Below are positions 36,974-45,119 of a stretch of DNA of 64,000 nt, in pieces. The translations under genes and the position numbers were made by a program. The notes below the pieces were generated by a model. That model was given only the letters and a program-made list of their open reading frames with translations. It did no database searches and was not told the DNA's origin. Source of the stretch: Burkholderiales bacterium Ga0077543 (GTDB lineage: Bacteria > Pseudomonadota > Gammaproteobacteria > Burkholderiales > Burkholderiaceae_C); NCBI GenBank assembly GCA_001464055.1, contig LNET01000026.1, forward strand, positions 42,245 to 106,244, written 5' to 3'. Position 1 is the stretch's first letter, and every line of letters starts with the position of its first letter.

Positions 36974-37074
36974 TCCAACCCCGATCGGCAGGCCGGCCGG
37001 CGCCCTTGTCACAGGAGCGTCAATCGCCCTACCTAGAGTCCACCAGCACGCAGACAAACCCAGGAGCTGAACCC

Positions 37075-39309
37075 ATGTCCCCTCAATTCACCAAACACCC
37101 ACTCGCATTGGCCGCGATCGCCGCAGCAGCCACCAGCGTCATGGCCATGACGGCCACGCCCGCCGGCGCGCAGCCTTCACCTGCCGGCAAGTACGTGGCG
37201 GGCGACTTCCACAACCACAGCACCTGCTCCGATGGTTCGCTGTCGCTGCAGAAGAAGGTGCACAAGTCGACCGCGGTGTGGGGCCTGGACTGGTTCGTTC
37301 AAGCCGGCCACGGCGGCAGTGGCAGCCGCAACTGCACCCTGACCGAAGACCCGAGCCTGGCAACGCCTGGCTATCCGTTCACGAACCAGGGTCCGACGAC
37401 GACCTGGGCCAACAGCGGCGTCACACCGCTGGGCAACCCCGGTGGCGCCAACATGTGGCGCTGGCAGCAACTGCAGTCCTTCGCCTACCCCCTGATCGAG
37501 AACCTGGCCTCCAACAAGAACCTGCCCTTGTTCCTGGGCCTGGAGTCCGTCGTCGAAGGCCACGAGCACACGTCGATGGCCGTCATCACGGGCCAGATCC
37601 CGGCTGCCATCTACAGCACCCAGATTGCCGGCCCGAGCACGGTGCTGGGCAATGCCAACGCCCAGGCGCAGTGGACCTATTGTTTCGACCGCGGCAACGG
37701 TGCCGACGTCAGCCGTGGCGTCAGCAACCAGTGGACCTGCGACGTGCCGGGCAGCACGATCTCTTCGCCCGCATCGGCCTTCTGGAGCGAGACCGGTCAG
37801 AAGCTGATCCCCAGCCTGGTTCCGGGCTCCACCGGTCTGGGCGAGCGCGGCCACATCAAGACCCTGGAAGCCGTGCGCTGGATGCAGGCCAACCACCGTT
37901 TCGCCAGCTACTACATCCCGGCCCACCTGGAGCGTGCGGGCCCCTTCAACCCGAACGGCAACAACGGCTTCAACGTCGAGCACCTGCGCAACTTCAACAA
38001 CGCAGCTCCCGACGTGGCCTTCGGCATGGAAACCCAGCCGGGCCATGGCGCTTCCTCCGAGCGCGGTGAATACCGCCCTCGCCGCAACAACATCGCCGGC
38101 GTGCCGACCGACTCCGTCGGCGGCACCACCTACGGCGGCACCGGCGTGTATGGCGCCGTCATCGGTGGCGTCTGGGACGCGCTGCTGGGCGAAGGCCGCA
38201 ACTTCTGGTTCTTCGCCAGTTCCGACTGGCACAACCGGGGCATCTTCGGCCCGGACGACAGGCGCTCGACCCTGGACTTCGAGCCGGGCGAATACCAGAA
38301 GAACTTCACCCTGGTGAAGAACGGCACCGACCGGCTGAACCCGCAGAACATCGTCGACGGCCTGCGCAGCGGCAACACCTGGGTCGACAGCGGACAGCTC
38401 ATCGACCGGCTGGCCTTCGTGGCCTGCACGGGTCTGTCGGCGGCGCAGGTCCAGGCCCTGGCCGTTGCGGCAGCCAACGACAGCAGCGCCCCGTCTGCCG
38501 CTGGCTGCGCCACGATGGGTGAACGCCTGACAGTGCCTTCCGGCGCCAGTGTGGTGCTGGCCATCGTGGCCCGCGACCCCCAGACACCCAGCAACTCGCC
38601 GTACAACTTCCCGAACCCGTCCCTGCTGCAGGTGGGCATCACGCAGCCTTTGAACCTGCCGGTGCTCGACCATGTCGACCTGATCGGGGGCCTGGTCACC
38701 GGCCGCAAGACGCCTGGCGCGCCGGACTACGCCGGGGCATGGCCCAGCAACACCGACTGGCTGCGCCTGGACGGCAGCACCGCCACCATCAACGACGTCT
38801 ACCTGCCGCCAGACCCGCGTGCGGGCCAGCCCGTGGTGCCTGCCGCTGCCAAGAACACGTCCGCCGGCATCCGCGCCGTGTTCAACCGCAACAACTGGAC
38901 GACCGTGAACGTGGGCGGTGCACCCGCCGTGGCCATGACCCACACGGTCACGGTCACCCAGTCGCAGTACTTCCGTCTGCGCGGCACCAACATGCCGGCC
39001 TCGGTCCCGTTCGAGACCGACGCCAACGGCAATCCGCTGCCCGACTTCTTCACGAACGCCGCTGACGTGAACAACCTGCGCATTCCTTGCACCACGGTGG
39101 GCACCAACGTGCCGCCGGTGGGTGGCCGCAAGCCGTTCACCGGGAACAACATCAACGGCTGCCCCAGCCATCTGCCCGTGGTGAATGGCGTCAGGCTTTC
39201 CGCCTTCGACGTCGCCGCCTGGGCGGACCTGTGGTTCTACAGCAACCCGATCTATATCCAGACGGAGGCGGCCCCCACGCGCGCTGCACGCGTCGCACGG
39301 GCCAAGTAA
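37075..39309 (+). CDS. Secreted PHP-superfamily metallohydrolase
   Basis: 744-residue protein with a signal peptide (about 1-33, ending GAQPSPAG). The mature start GDFHNHSTCSDGSLSLQKKV has the HxH of PHP/amidohydrolase metal sites; further metal-site candidates are LEAVRWMQANHRF, IPAHLERAGPF, and FASSDWHNRG. DUF3604/PHP-type proteins of this size are known to be periplasmic but of uncertain substrate. CAGGAG lies eight bases before the ATG. It is followed by a strong terminator, so it is expressed apart from the genes downstream. No closer function can be stated. Confidence 0.82.
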   Translation: MSPQFTKHPLALAAIAAAATSVMAMTATPAGAQPSPAGKYVAGDFHNHSTCSDGSLSLQKKVHKSTAVWGLDWFVQAGHGGSGSRNCTLTEDPSLATPGYPFTNQGPTTTWANSGVTPLGNPGGANMWRWQQLQSFAYPLIENLASNKNLPLFLGLESVVEGHEHTSMAVITGQIPAAIYSTQIAGPSTVLGNANAQAQWTYCFDRGNGADVSRGVSNQWTCDVPGSTISSPASAFWSETGQKLIPSLVPGSTGLGERGHIKTLEAVRWMQANHRFASYYIPAHLERAGPFNPNGNNGFNVEHLRNFNNAAPDVAFGMETQPGHGASSERGEYRPRRNNIAGVPTDSVGGTTYGGTGVYGAVIGGVWDALLGEGRNFWFFASSDWHNRGIFGPDDRRSTLDFEPGEYQKNFTLVKNGTDRLNPQNIVDGLRSGNTWVDSGQLIDRLAFVACTGLSAAQVQALAVAAANDSSAPSAAGCATMGERLTVPSGASVVLAIVARDPQTPSNSPYNFPNPSLLQVGITQPLNLPVLDHVDLIGGLVTGRKTPGAPDYAGAWPSNTDWLRLDGSTATINDVYLPPDPRAGQPVVPAAAKNTSAGIRAVFNRNNWTTVNVGGAPAVAMTHTVTVTQSQYFRLRGTNMPASVPFETDANGNPLPDFFTNAADVNNLRIPCTTVGTNVPPVGGRKPFTGNNINGCPSHLPVVNGVRLSAFDVAAWADLWFYSNPIYIQTEAAPTRAARVARAK

Positions 39310-39330
39310 AGCCTGCGATTGCATGTCGTC

Positions 39331-39361
39331 GAGCGCCGCGCGCACTGCGCGGCGCTCTTTT
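39331..39361 (+). terminator. Rho-independent terminator after the PHP-protein gene
   Basis: GAGCGCCGCGC and GCGCGGCGCTC form a perfect 11-bp stem with a 5-nt loop, followed by four T residues. Confidence 0.9.
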
Positions 39362-39437
39362 GCTTGGCGGCGCGGCATGCGTTCCCTGGTTCGCCACCCG
39401 TGACGAACCGGTCTTCAACTCTTTTCAGGGAAGTCGA

Positions 39438-39893
39438 ATGAGCACCTTGATTTCGCGCCGCACCTGCATGCAATCCGCTCTGGCCTTGGGCCTGACGGGC
39501 GTCGGCCTGCGGGCCCAGGCATGCGAGTTCTTCACGAGCAACCTGCGGATCATGCATCCGTGGACGCGGGCATCGGGCGACGACGACACCAGCGCCATCG
39601 TCTCCATGCTGTTCGACCAGGTCCAGCAGGACGATCGTCTGATCGGCGTCGAGACGATGATCGCCACGGGCGCGGAGATCGTCGAGTCGGGTGAAAATCG
39701 CGTCCAACCCGGGATGGATTTCTTCATCCCGAAGGGCCAGGAAACCGTTCTTTCCGAGACCGGCACCTTCCTGCGCCTGACCGGCCTGCGCATGCCGCTG
39801 GACGTGGGTCGCACCTATCCCATGCGCCTGGTATTCAAGATCGGTGGCGCCGTGCCTGCCGAGCTCAGCATCGACTTCCTTCGGTTTCGCTGA
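39438..39893 (+). CDS. PCuAC-like periplasmic protein without the usual copper ligands
   Basis: 151 residues with a signal peptide (cleavage near GLRAQA, about residue 28). The fold match to PCuAC/DUF461 copper chaperones comes from LRIMHPWTRAS, GMDFFIPKGQETVLSETGTF and LRLTGLRMPLDVG. In the family the Cu(I) ligands are His and Met in VELHxHxM and in the HLML stretch; here the corresponding positions read VETMIATGAEIVES and FLRLTGL, so most ligands are missing. It may bind another ligand or serve only as a structural partner. It starts a group with a PPIase and HupE/UreJ-like genes. Confidence 0.7.
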   Translation: MSTLISRRTCMQSALALGLTGVGLRAQACEFFTSNLRIMHPWTRASGDDDTSAIVSMLFDQVQQDDRLIGVETMIATGAEIVESGENRVQPGMDFFIPKGQETVLSETGTFLRLTGLRMPLDVGRTYPMRLVFKIGGAVPAELSIDFLRFR

Positions 39894-39967
39894 AGCCATC
39901 TCTCCAGACCAGTGGCGAGCCCCGCGCGACGGGGCCCACACCGATTCCGAAGCACCCACCCGTCCCC

Positions 39968-40834
39968 ATGTCCACCCCTGTTCCGACCACCGACCAGCCA
40001 GCCTTCACTGACAAGCCCGCCAAGCGCGGCACCCCGCCCTGGTTGCGCGAGCCTTTGCTGCACTTTGCAGTCCTGGGCGCCTTGCTGTTCGCAGCCGACC
40101 ATGTGCTCAATGCCTCGGCCGACACCGTCAACACCATCGTCGTGGGCGCCGAGGTCGACGAGGAAGCGCGGGCCGTGTTCAAGGCCGCGCGCGGCGAGGA
40201 ACCGACGGCAGAGCAACTGGCGGCGCTGCGGCAGCTCTGGCTCGACAACGAAGTGCTTTACCGCGAAGGCCTGGCCCTGGGTGTCGATCAGGGCGACTCG
40301 GCGATCCGCGAACGGGTGATCTTCAAGGCGCTGAACGTCGTGGAAACCACCGTTCAACTGCCGGCCTTCGACGAGAAGACATTGCGCGACTGGTTCGAGT
40401 CGCGGCGCGACAAGTACGACGAACCCGCCCGCTACGACTTCCAGGAAGCCGTGCTGACGGGCGAGAACACGGAAGCAGCGGTTCGCAGTTTCGTCGCCGA
40501 GCTCAACCGCAGCAGTTCGGGTGATGCCCAGGCCGGCCTGCGCGTGTTCACGGGCCGGCCGCATGCCAACCTGGTTCAGAGTTACGGTGAGGAATTCGCC
40601 AAGATCCTGGAGGATCTGCCTCCTGGCGAGTGGCATGCACTGAAGACCCGTGAGGGCTGGCGCGCGATGCGCCTGGACGCCATCACCCCAGCCAGGCCAG
40701 CCTCATTCGAAGCGATGCGCGGCGTGGTGCAGCAGGACTGGATCGACGCGACCATGGCCGCAGAGCGCACGGCTGCAGTTCGCAACCTGGCCAAGAAGTA
40801 CAAGATCCGCTTCGTCTCGGAGGCTCAGCCGTGA
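39968..40834 (+). CDS. PPIC/parvulin-like peptidyl-prolyl isomerase, membrane-anchored
   Basis: 288 residues: a cytosolic N-terminal tail, one transmembrane segment (PLLHFAVLGALLFAADHVL, about residues 30-48), then a periplasmic chaperone-like helical region and a PPIC-type domain (about 155-260; the ARYDFQEAVLTGE start and LEDLPPGEW are family-like). It should help fold envelope proteins. It ends in a GTGA overlap with a HupE/UreJ-like gene and is thus coupled to it, which suggests a dedicated assembly factor for that protein. The same pair is seen next to PHP/DUF3604-type genes in other proteobacteria as far as I recall; this needs checking. Confidence 0.78.
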   Translation: MSTPVPTTDQPAFTDKPAKRGTPPWLREPLLHFAVLGALLFAADHVLNASADTVNTIVVGAEVDEEARAVFKAARGEEPTAEQLAALRQLWLDNEVLYREGLALGVDQGDSAIRERVIFKALNVVETTVQLPAFDEKTLRDWFESRRDKYDEPARYDFQEAVLTGENTEAAVRSFVAELNRSSSGDAQAGLRVFTGRPHANLVQSYGEEFAKILEDLPPGEWHALKTREGWRAMRLDAITPARPASFEAMRGVVQQDWIDATMAAERTAAVRNLAKKYKIRFVSEAQP

Positions 40835-41799
40835 GCCGCAGGTGGTGGCGATGGCTCCTGGTCAGCCTGTTGACCGCCTGGGCCAGCATGGGCGCTTCAG
40901 CGCACGAGCTGAGCATGGCCGAACTTCACCTGCGCGAGACCGCGCGTGGCGACTTCGTCGTCAGCTGGGGGGCCAGCGGAAGGGCGCAGCCCGCTGACAG
41001 CCTGAAGCCGCAATGGCCTGCGCAGTGCCAGTCCGAGGGCGTGATGGCGCGCTGCGGTGCCCAGGGTTTGAGCGGCCCGTTCGCGATCAAGGGCGTCGGC
41101 GACAAGTTCTCAGCCGTCATCGTGAGGATTCGCTGGCTGGACGGCCAGTCCAGCACCCATACCCTGTCCGTCGGTCAGCCGCGGGTCCGCCTCTTCGGGT
41201 CGGCCGACGACCGCCGTGGCCTGGGCGAGATCGCCTGGTCCTACACCACGCTGGGCATCGACCACATCCTCACCGGGCTGGACCACCTGCTGTTCGTCGT
41301 GGCGCTGCTGTTCCTGGTGGGCTTCAACCGCCGGCTGGTCTGGACCATCACCGCCTTCACCGTCGCCCACAGCCTGACGCTGGGACTGAGTGCGATGGGC
41401 TGGCTGGCACTGCGTTCGCCCCCGGTGGAAGCGGTCATCGCCTTGTCCATCGTGCTGGTGGCGGCCGAGGCGCTGCACCGCCGCGAGACCCTGGCCCGGC
41501 GCTGGCCGGCGCTGGTGGCCTTCGGCTTCGGTCTGATCCACGGCCTGGGCTTTGCCGGCGCCATCAAGGACATCGGCCTGCCCGAGCAGCATGTGCTGCT
41601 GGCGCTGCTGACCTTCAACCTGGGTGTGGAAATCGGCCAGTTGCTGATGGTCTTCGCAGCCTGGGTGCTGTGGAAGGTTCTGGCCAGGCTGCCGCGGCTG
41701 GACCAGGCACGCACCGTGGCGCTTTACGCCATGGGCGCGCTGGCGGCCTACTGGACCTGGCTGCGCGTGGCCGGCCTGCTGGGCGTGCTGGCCCGCTGA
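40831..41799 (+). CDS. HupE/UreJ-type membrane protein with N-terminal periplasmic domain
   Basis: 322 residues starting with GTG inside the stop of the preceding gene; GGAGG lies eight bases upstream. Signal-like N-terminus (WLLVSLLTAWASMGASAHE), about 110 soluble residues, then five or six membrane helices with the conserved LGIDHILTGLDHLLFVVALL and VAHSLTLGL motifs typical of the HupE/UreJ_2 group, believed to carry Ni or Co. The His/Asp pairs in GIDH..GLDH are the likely metal ligands. It forms a unit with the parvulin-like protein upstream. Confidence 0.83.
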   Translation: MSRRWWRWLLVSLLTAWASMGASAHELSMAELHLRETARGDFVVSWGASGRAQPADSLKPQWPAQCQSEGVMARCGAQGLSGPFAIKGVGDKFSAVIVRIRWLDGQSSTHTLSVGQPRVRLFGSADDRRGLGEIAWSYTTLGIDHILTGLDHLLFVVALLFLVGFNRRLVWTITAFTVAHSLTLGLSAMGWLALRSPPVEAVIALSIVLVAAEALHRRETLARRWPALVAFGFGLIHGLGFAGAIKDIGLPEQHVLLALLTFNLGVEIGQLLMVFAAWVLWKVLARLPRLDQARTVALYAMGALAAYWTWLRVAGLLGVLAR

Positions 41800-41827
41800 C
41801 GACATCCCTTTCAGACGAGCGACGACC

Positions 41828-42436
41828 ATGAAACGAACGAACGACTGGCTGCTGGCCGCAGCCCTGTGGGCCCTGGCCACGGCACCGGCCTGGGCCCATG
41901 GCGACCATGGCGACAGCGCCCCGCTGGGCAGCGGCAGTTTCGCCACCGGCTTCATCCACCCCTTCACCGGCTGGGACCACGTGGCGGCCATGGTGGCCGT
42001 GGGCCTGTGGGGCGCATTCCTGGGGCGCCCGGCAATCTGGGTGCTGCCCATCGTCTTCCCGCTGGTGATGGCTTTCGGCGGCTTCCTGGGGCTGGTGGGC
42101 ATGCCCCTGCCCGGCATCGAGATCGGCATTGCGCTGTCGGCCGTGGTGCTGGGCGTGATGGTGGCTGCGGCAGCGCGGCCACCGCTGTGGGTGGCGGCGG
42201 TCATCGTCGGCGTGTTTGCCGTGTTCCATGGCCACGCCCATGGCACCGAGCTACCTGGCGCAGCCGATCCGCTGCTCTACAGCCTGGGGTTCGTGCTTGC
42301 CACCGGGCTGATGCATGCCGGCGGCATCGCCTTCGGCGCGCTGTCGCACTGGCCCGCGGGGCGCTGGGCAGTGCGCGCCGGCGGCGGCCTGATCGGGCTG
42401 GCAGGCTTGAGCTTCCTGCTGGCCGCCGCGGTGTGA
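41828..42436 (+). CDS. HupE/UreJ family metal permease-like protein
   Basis: 202 residues with a signal peptide cut after AWA, so the mature protein begins HGDHGDSAP. Six hydrophobic helices; the family signature FIHPFTGWDHVAAMVAVG and FHGHAHGTELPG provide clustered His residues for metal passage. HupE and UreJ import nickel or cobalt. There is a 28-bp gap from the previous gene and an ATG preceded by GACGACC. It is followed by a third related gene. Confidence 0.9.
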   Translation: MKRTNDWLLAAALWALATAPAWAHGDHGDSAPLGSGSFATGFIHPFTGWDHVAAMVAVGLWGAFLGRPAIWVLPIVFPLVMAFGGFLGLVGMPLPGIEIGIALSAVVLGVMVAAAARPPLWVAAVIVGVFAVFHGHAHGTELPGAADPLLYSLGFVLATGLMHAGGIAFGALSHWPAGRWAVRAGGGLIGLAGLSFLLAAAV

Positions 42437-42486
42437 CGCGGCGACTGCAACACCGGCTTGCCACCCGCCAGAACCTGTTGTCGACG

Positions 42487-43080
42487 ATGGCCTTCAGGCT
42501 GATCGCCGGCCTGGCCCTGGCCTGGCCAGCCTTTGCCTGGGCGCACAGCCCGGTGCCAGGGCTGGGCCGCTTCTACAGCGGCATGCTGCATCCGGTGTTG
42601 GCACCGGCGGCCTTCATTGCCCTGGCGGCGCTGGGCGTGCTCATCGGCCAGCGAGGGCTGGTGGCCGCACGCCAGGCCGTGCTGGCCTTGGTGCTGGCGC
42701 TGGTGCTGGGTCTGGTGGCCGGATCGCAGTGGCCTGGCATCGATGCAGACACCGGGTTGCTGGCCCTGGGTAGTTTGGTAGCGGCCATCGCACTGGCCGC
42801 CTTGCGCCCGTCGGCCCGGGCTGTGTCGGCCATGGCCGCGGCCGTGGGCGCGATGGCCGGACTCGGTCTTTCAGACATGGCTGTGGGCGATGGTCGCTGG
42901 GTCGTGATCGCCGGCACCTGGCTGGGTGCGGCGCTGCTGGCCCTGGGCCTGGCTGCCATTGCCGAACTGGCCCGGCAACCCTGGCAGCACATTGCCCTGC
43001 GGGTGCTGGCGTCCTGGCTGGCAGCCAGTGCACTGCTGGTGCTGGGCCTGCATTGGGCCGGACCACTGCCGGTGCGTTGA
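42487..43080 (+). CDS. Third HupE/UreJ-like membrane protein
   Basis: 197 residues with signal-like start (LIAGLALAWPAFAWAHSP) and about six helices. The motif GRFYSGMLHPVLAPAAFIAL is like the first helices of UreJ-type proteins, but the His-rich loop of the previous gene is missing, so it may be a non-binding subunit. The ATG at 42487 gives a compact signal peptide; a GTG at 42433 overlaps the previous stop as GTGA and would add 18 residues, matching the coupling style used earlier in this group. Both are possible. Confidence 0.72.
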   Translation: MAFRLIAGLALAWPAFAWAHSPVPGLGRFYSGMLHPVLAPAAFIALAALGVLIGQRGLVAARQAVLALVLALVLGLVAGSQWPGIDADTGLLALGSLVAAIALAALRPSARAVSAMAAAVGAMAGLGLSDMAVGDGRWVVIAGTWLGAALLALGLAAIAELARQPWQHIALRVLASWLAASALLVLGLHWAGPLPVR

Positions 43081-43221
43081 CCCAAGCGCGCCAGCCCGCG
43101 CTCGCAAATCGGGTGGACCATCCTTACTGCCTGATCCGTTCAGCGCATTTTTGATGGCAGGCAGAACACAGCTTTCACAGGCAGTGGCTACCGTTCGGAT
43201 CATGAAGAACGTGGTCCTGCC

Positions 43222-44193
43222 GTGAACAACCCGTTGAATTCGGCATCTGCTGCAGGCGGGCTGCTGAAGTCCGACGCCTTGCTGCGCGCCATCGAGGGCG
43301 CCGCTGAGGTTAGGCGGCGCCACCAGTTCTTCAATTGGCTGCTGTCAAAGGTGGGCCTGTTCCTGCCAGACCAGTTGGCCATCTGCGGCGCCTGGAGCCC
43401 CTCTCACCGCACCCTGGTCTTCGATCAGTTCAACAGCATCCTGCTGCCTGAAGCCACCCTGGCGGAATTGACCGGCCGAACTTCGGTGTTGCTGCAGCGG
43501 GTCGTCGACGAGTGGGTGCGCCGCGAAGGCTCCGTCTGCTGCCTGCCCCTGGCTGCCATCGACAGCGACATGACTCGTCCTTACCTCGAGCAGCTTTCGG
43601 CCCTGGGAATCCACCAACTGCTTGTGCATGGTGTCTCGCGTCCGCAGCGGGCCGATGCCATCGAGACCCTGTTCATGTTCGCATCGAGGGACGTCGCCAT
43701 CGATGAAGGACACCTGCATGCGATGGCGCTCATCGGCCCACATCTGCACCTGACCTATCGCCGCATGCTGAACTTCGAATTCAGCCTGGGACCCCAGTTC
43801 TCCATCAGGACATCGGCCCAGGCCCCGGGTCCAGCCGAAACCGGCCTGCTGACGAAACGGGAATTACAGATCCTGGCCCTGGTTCGCGACGGTCTGAGCA
43901 ATGCCAGGATAGGCGCGCAGCTGGGCATCAGCCCGCTCACGGCCAAGAACCACGTGCAGGGGCTGCTGCGCAAGCTGGGCGCGAGCAATCGCGCCCAGGC
44001 CGTGGCGCGTGGTCTTGCACTCGAGATGATGCCGGGCGCCGATGTGCAGGCTGCCAACGTGGCGCTGCAGGCTTCGAAGACATTGCACGAGAGCAGCGGG
44101 GCGCTGCCTGCAGAACAACGCGCCACCCAGGACCCGAACAAGCCAGACTTGCCCGCACCGCCCGTTTCAAGGCAAACCAGGAGGTCGTCATGA
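43222..44193 (+). CDS. LuxR/GerE-type regulator, EpsA-like (PEP-CTERM/EPS associated)
   Basis: 323 residues, GTG start. A long N-terminal ligand/partner domain (about 1-205) with VRRRHQFFNWLLSKVGLFLP is like EpsA-type regulators of exosortase/EPS loci. The C-terminal GerE helix-turn-helix is clear: LTKRELQILALVRDGLSNAR and ISPLTAKNHVQGLLRKLGAS. The tail of about 55 residues is Pro/Gln-rich. It precedes an exosortase-target protein and the EPS cluster and is the likely regulator of both. The 5' region has a 7-codon frame (43202-43225) that ends across the GTG start. Confidence 0.86.
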   Translation: MNNPLNSASAAGGLLKSDALLRAIEGAAEVRRRHQFFNWLLSKVGLFLPDQLAICGAWSPSHRTLVFDQFNSILLPEATLAELTGRTSVLLQRVVDEWVRREGSVCCLPLAAIDSDMTRPYLEQLSALGIHQLLVHGVSRPQRADAIETLFMFASRDVAIDEGHLHAMALIGPHLHLTYRRMLNFEFSLGPQFSIRTSAQAPGPAETGLLTKRELQILALVRDGLSNARIGAQLGISPLTAKNHVQGLLRKLGASNRAQAVARGLALEMMPGADVQAANVALQASKTLHESSGALPAEQRATQDPNKPDLPAPPVSRQTRRSS

Positions 44194-44370
44194 GGACCTG
44201 TACCACGCACCGATCGAAAGTCCTGGAGCTGGGTGAGCATCGTTCTTCCATCGGTCGCAACGAAACACATTTGCATGACGAGACCCACAATGCTTTCGGT
44301 ACTTTCGGACCAATTGTCGGAGCTGCTGACTCGCACAAACTTCATTGTGATTACAGCGCTCAACAGGAAC

Positions 44371-44399
44371 TTGGTTGAATGCAAAGACTCTGTTATCTT
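44371..44399 (+). promoter_or_regulatory. Probable sigma-70 promoter of the VPLPA-type gene
   Basis: TTGGTT, a 17-bp spacer and TATCTT lie in an A+T-rich gap of 307 bp (44194-44500), about 100 bp upstream of the start at 44501. Three of six bases match at -35 and four of six at -10. No other gene is supported in the gap; a 62-codon frame there has no coding signature. Confidence 0.45.
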
Positions 44400-44500
44400 G
44401 TCAGTTGATCTTTAATCGCAATCGCGCTTTCTTTCACGACAGCAGCACGAATTCGGTTCGCCTTCTTTTTCGAATGAATCCGTTTTTCGACAACTCTCTC

Positions 44501-45004
44501 ATGCGAAACAAACGGTTCACCCATTTGCTGTTGATCGTCGCTGCGGCAACGGCGACACCGTTCGCCCATGCAGATCTGGTCGGGTTCGAATCGGCACCGA
44601 CATGGACCGTCGCCGACCAGCCTGGCCAGTGGGCTCTTCTGGTCGCTGCGAATCAGCCGGCCGTGGAGAGCCTGCCCAGTTCCATGCGCATCCTGTCGGC
44701 GGCACCGAGCAGTGCGTTTCGCCTGAACGCTGCCGGCCAGACATTTTCGAGTGCCCTGCCAGACATCGGCCTGTGGAAGTTCATCAGCACCGTGCGCGCC
44801 CAGCAATCGGGAAGCACCTTGGTGCTGCTGGAAAGCAACCTGCGGATACTCGAGTCGTCTTCGACGACCGCGCCCATTCCACTGCCCGCTGCCGGCTGGT
44901 TCATGGTGATGGGCTTGTTGACTCTGCTCGGCTTGAAGGCCAAGGGGCGCCGCGCACTGGTGCAAGCGCCATGCACACCGCCGCGCGCTGCAGTCAGTGC
45001 TTGA
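44501..45004 (+). CDS. Exosortase-target surface protein with VPLPA-type C-terminal signal
   Basis: 167 residues: signal peptide (MRNKRFTHLLLIVAAATATP then FAHA), a short beta-rich body, and a variant sorting signal PIPLPAAGWFMVMGLLTLLG followed by LKAKGRR. This VPLPA-type end is used for exosortase targets in beta-proteobacteria. ATG 44501 was preferred over 44474, as it gives a standard signal peptide. It lies just after the EpsA-like regulator and before the EPS genes, so it is probably under that regulator. Confidence 0.78.
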   Translation: MRNKRFTHLLLIVAAATATPFAHADLVGFESAPTWTVADQPGQWALLVAANQPAVESLPSSMRILSAAPSSAFRLNAAGQTFSSALPDIGLWKFISTVRAQQSGSTLVLLESNLRILESSSTTAPIPLPAAGWFMVMGLLTLLGLKAKGRRALVQAPCTPPRAAVSA

Positions 45005-45119
45005 AGCCGGGCTACGTGCGAAGTGGCCGCGGGCGGCCCAGCCCTTCAAAGACCTGCCGGGCGCAGGCTGAACCGGGTGTCACATCCGATCCACAAACTC
45101 TGCCCTCCCACCCGTCACG

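Noticed and set aside
44190..44378. 62-codon frame after the EpsA-like gene
   Set aside because: Unusual composition, no ribosome site, lies over a likely promoter; no coding signature.
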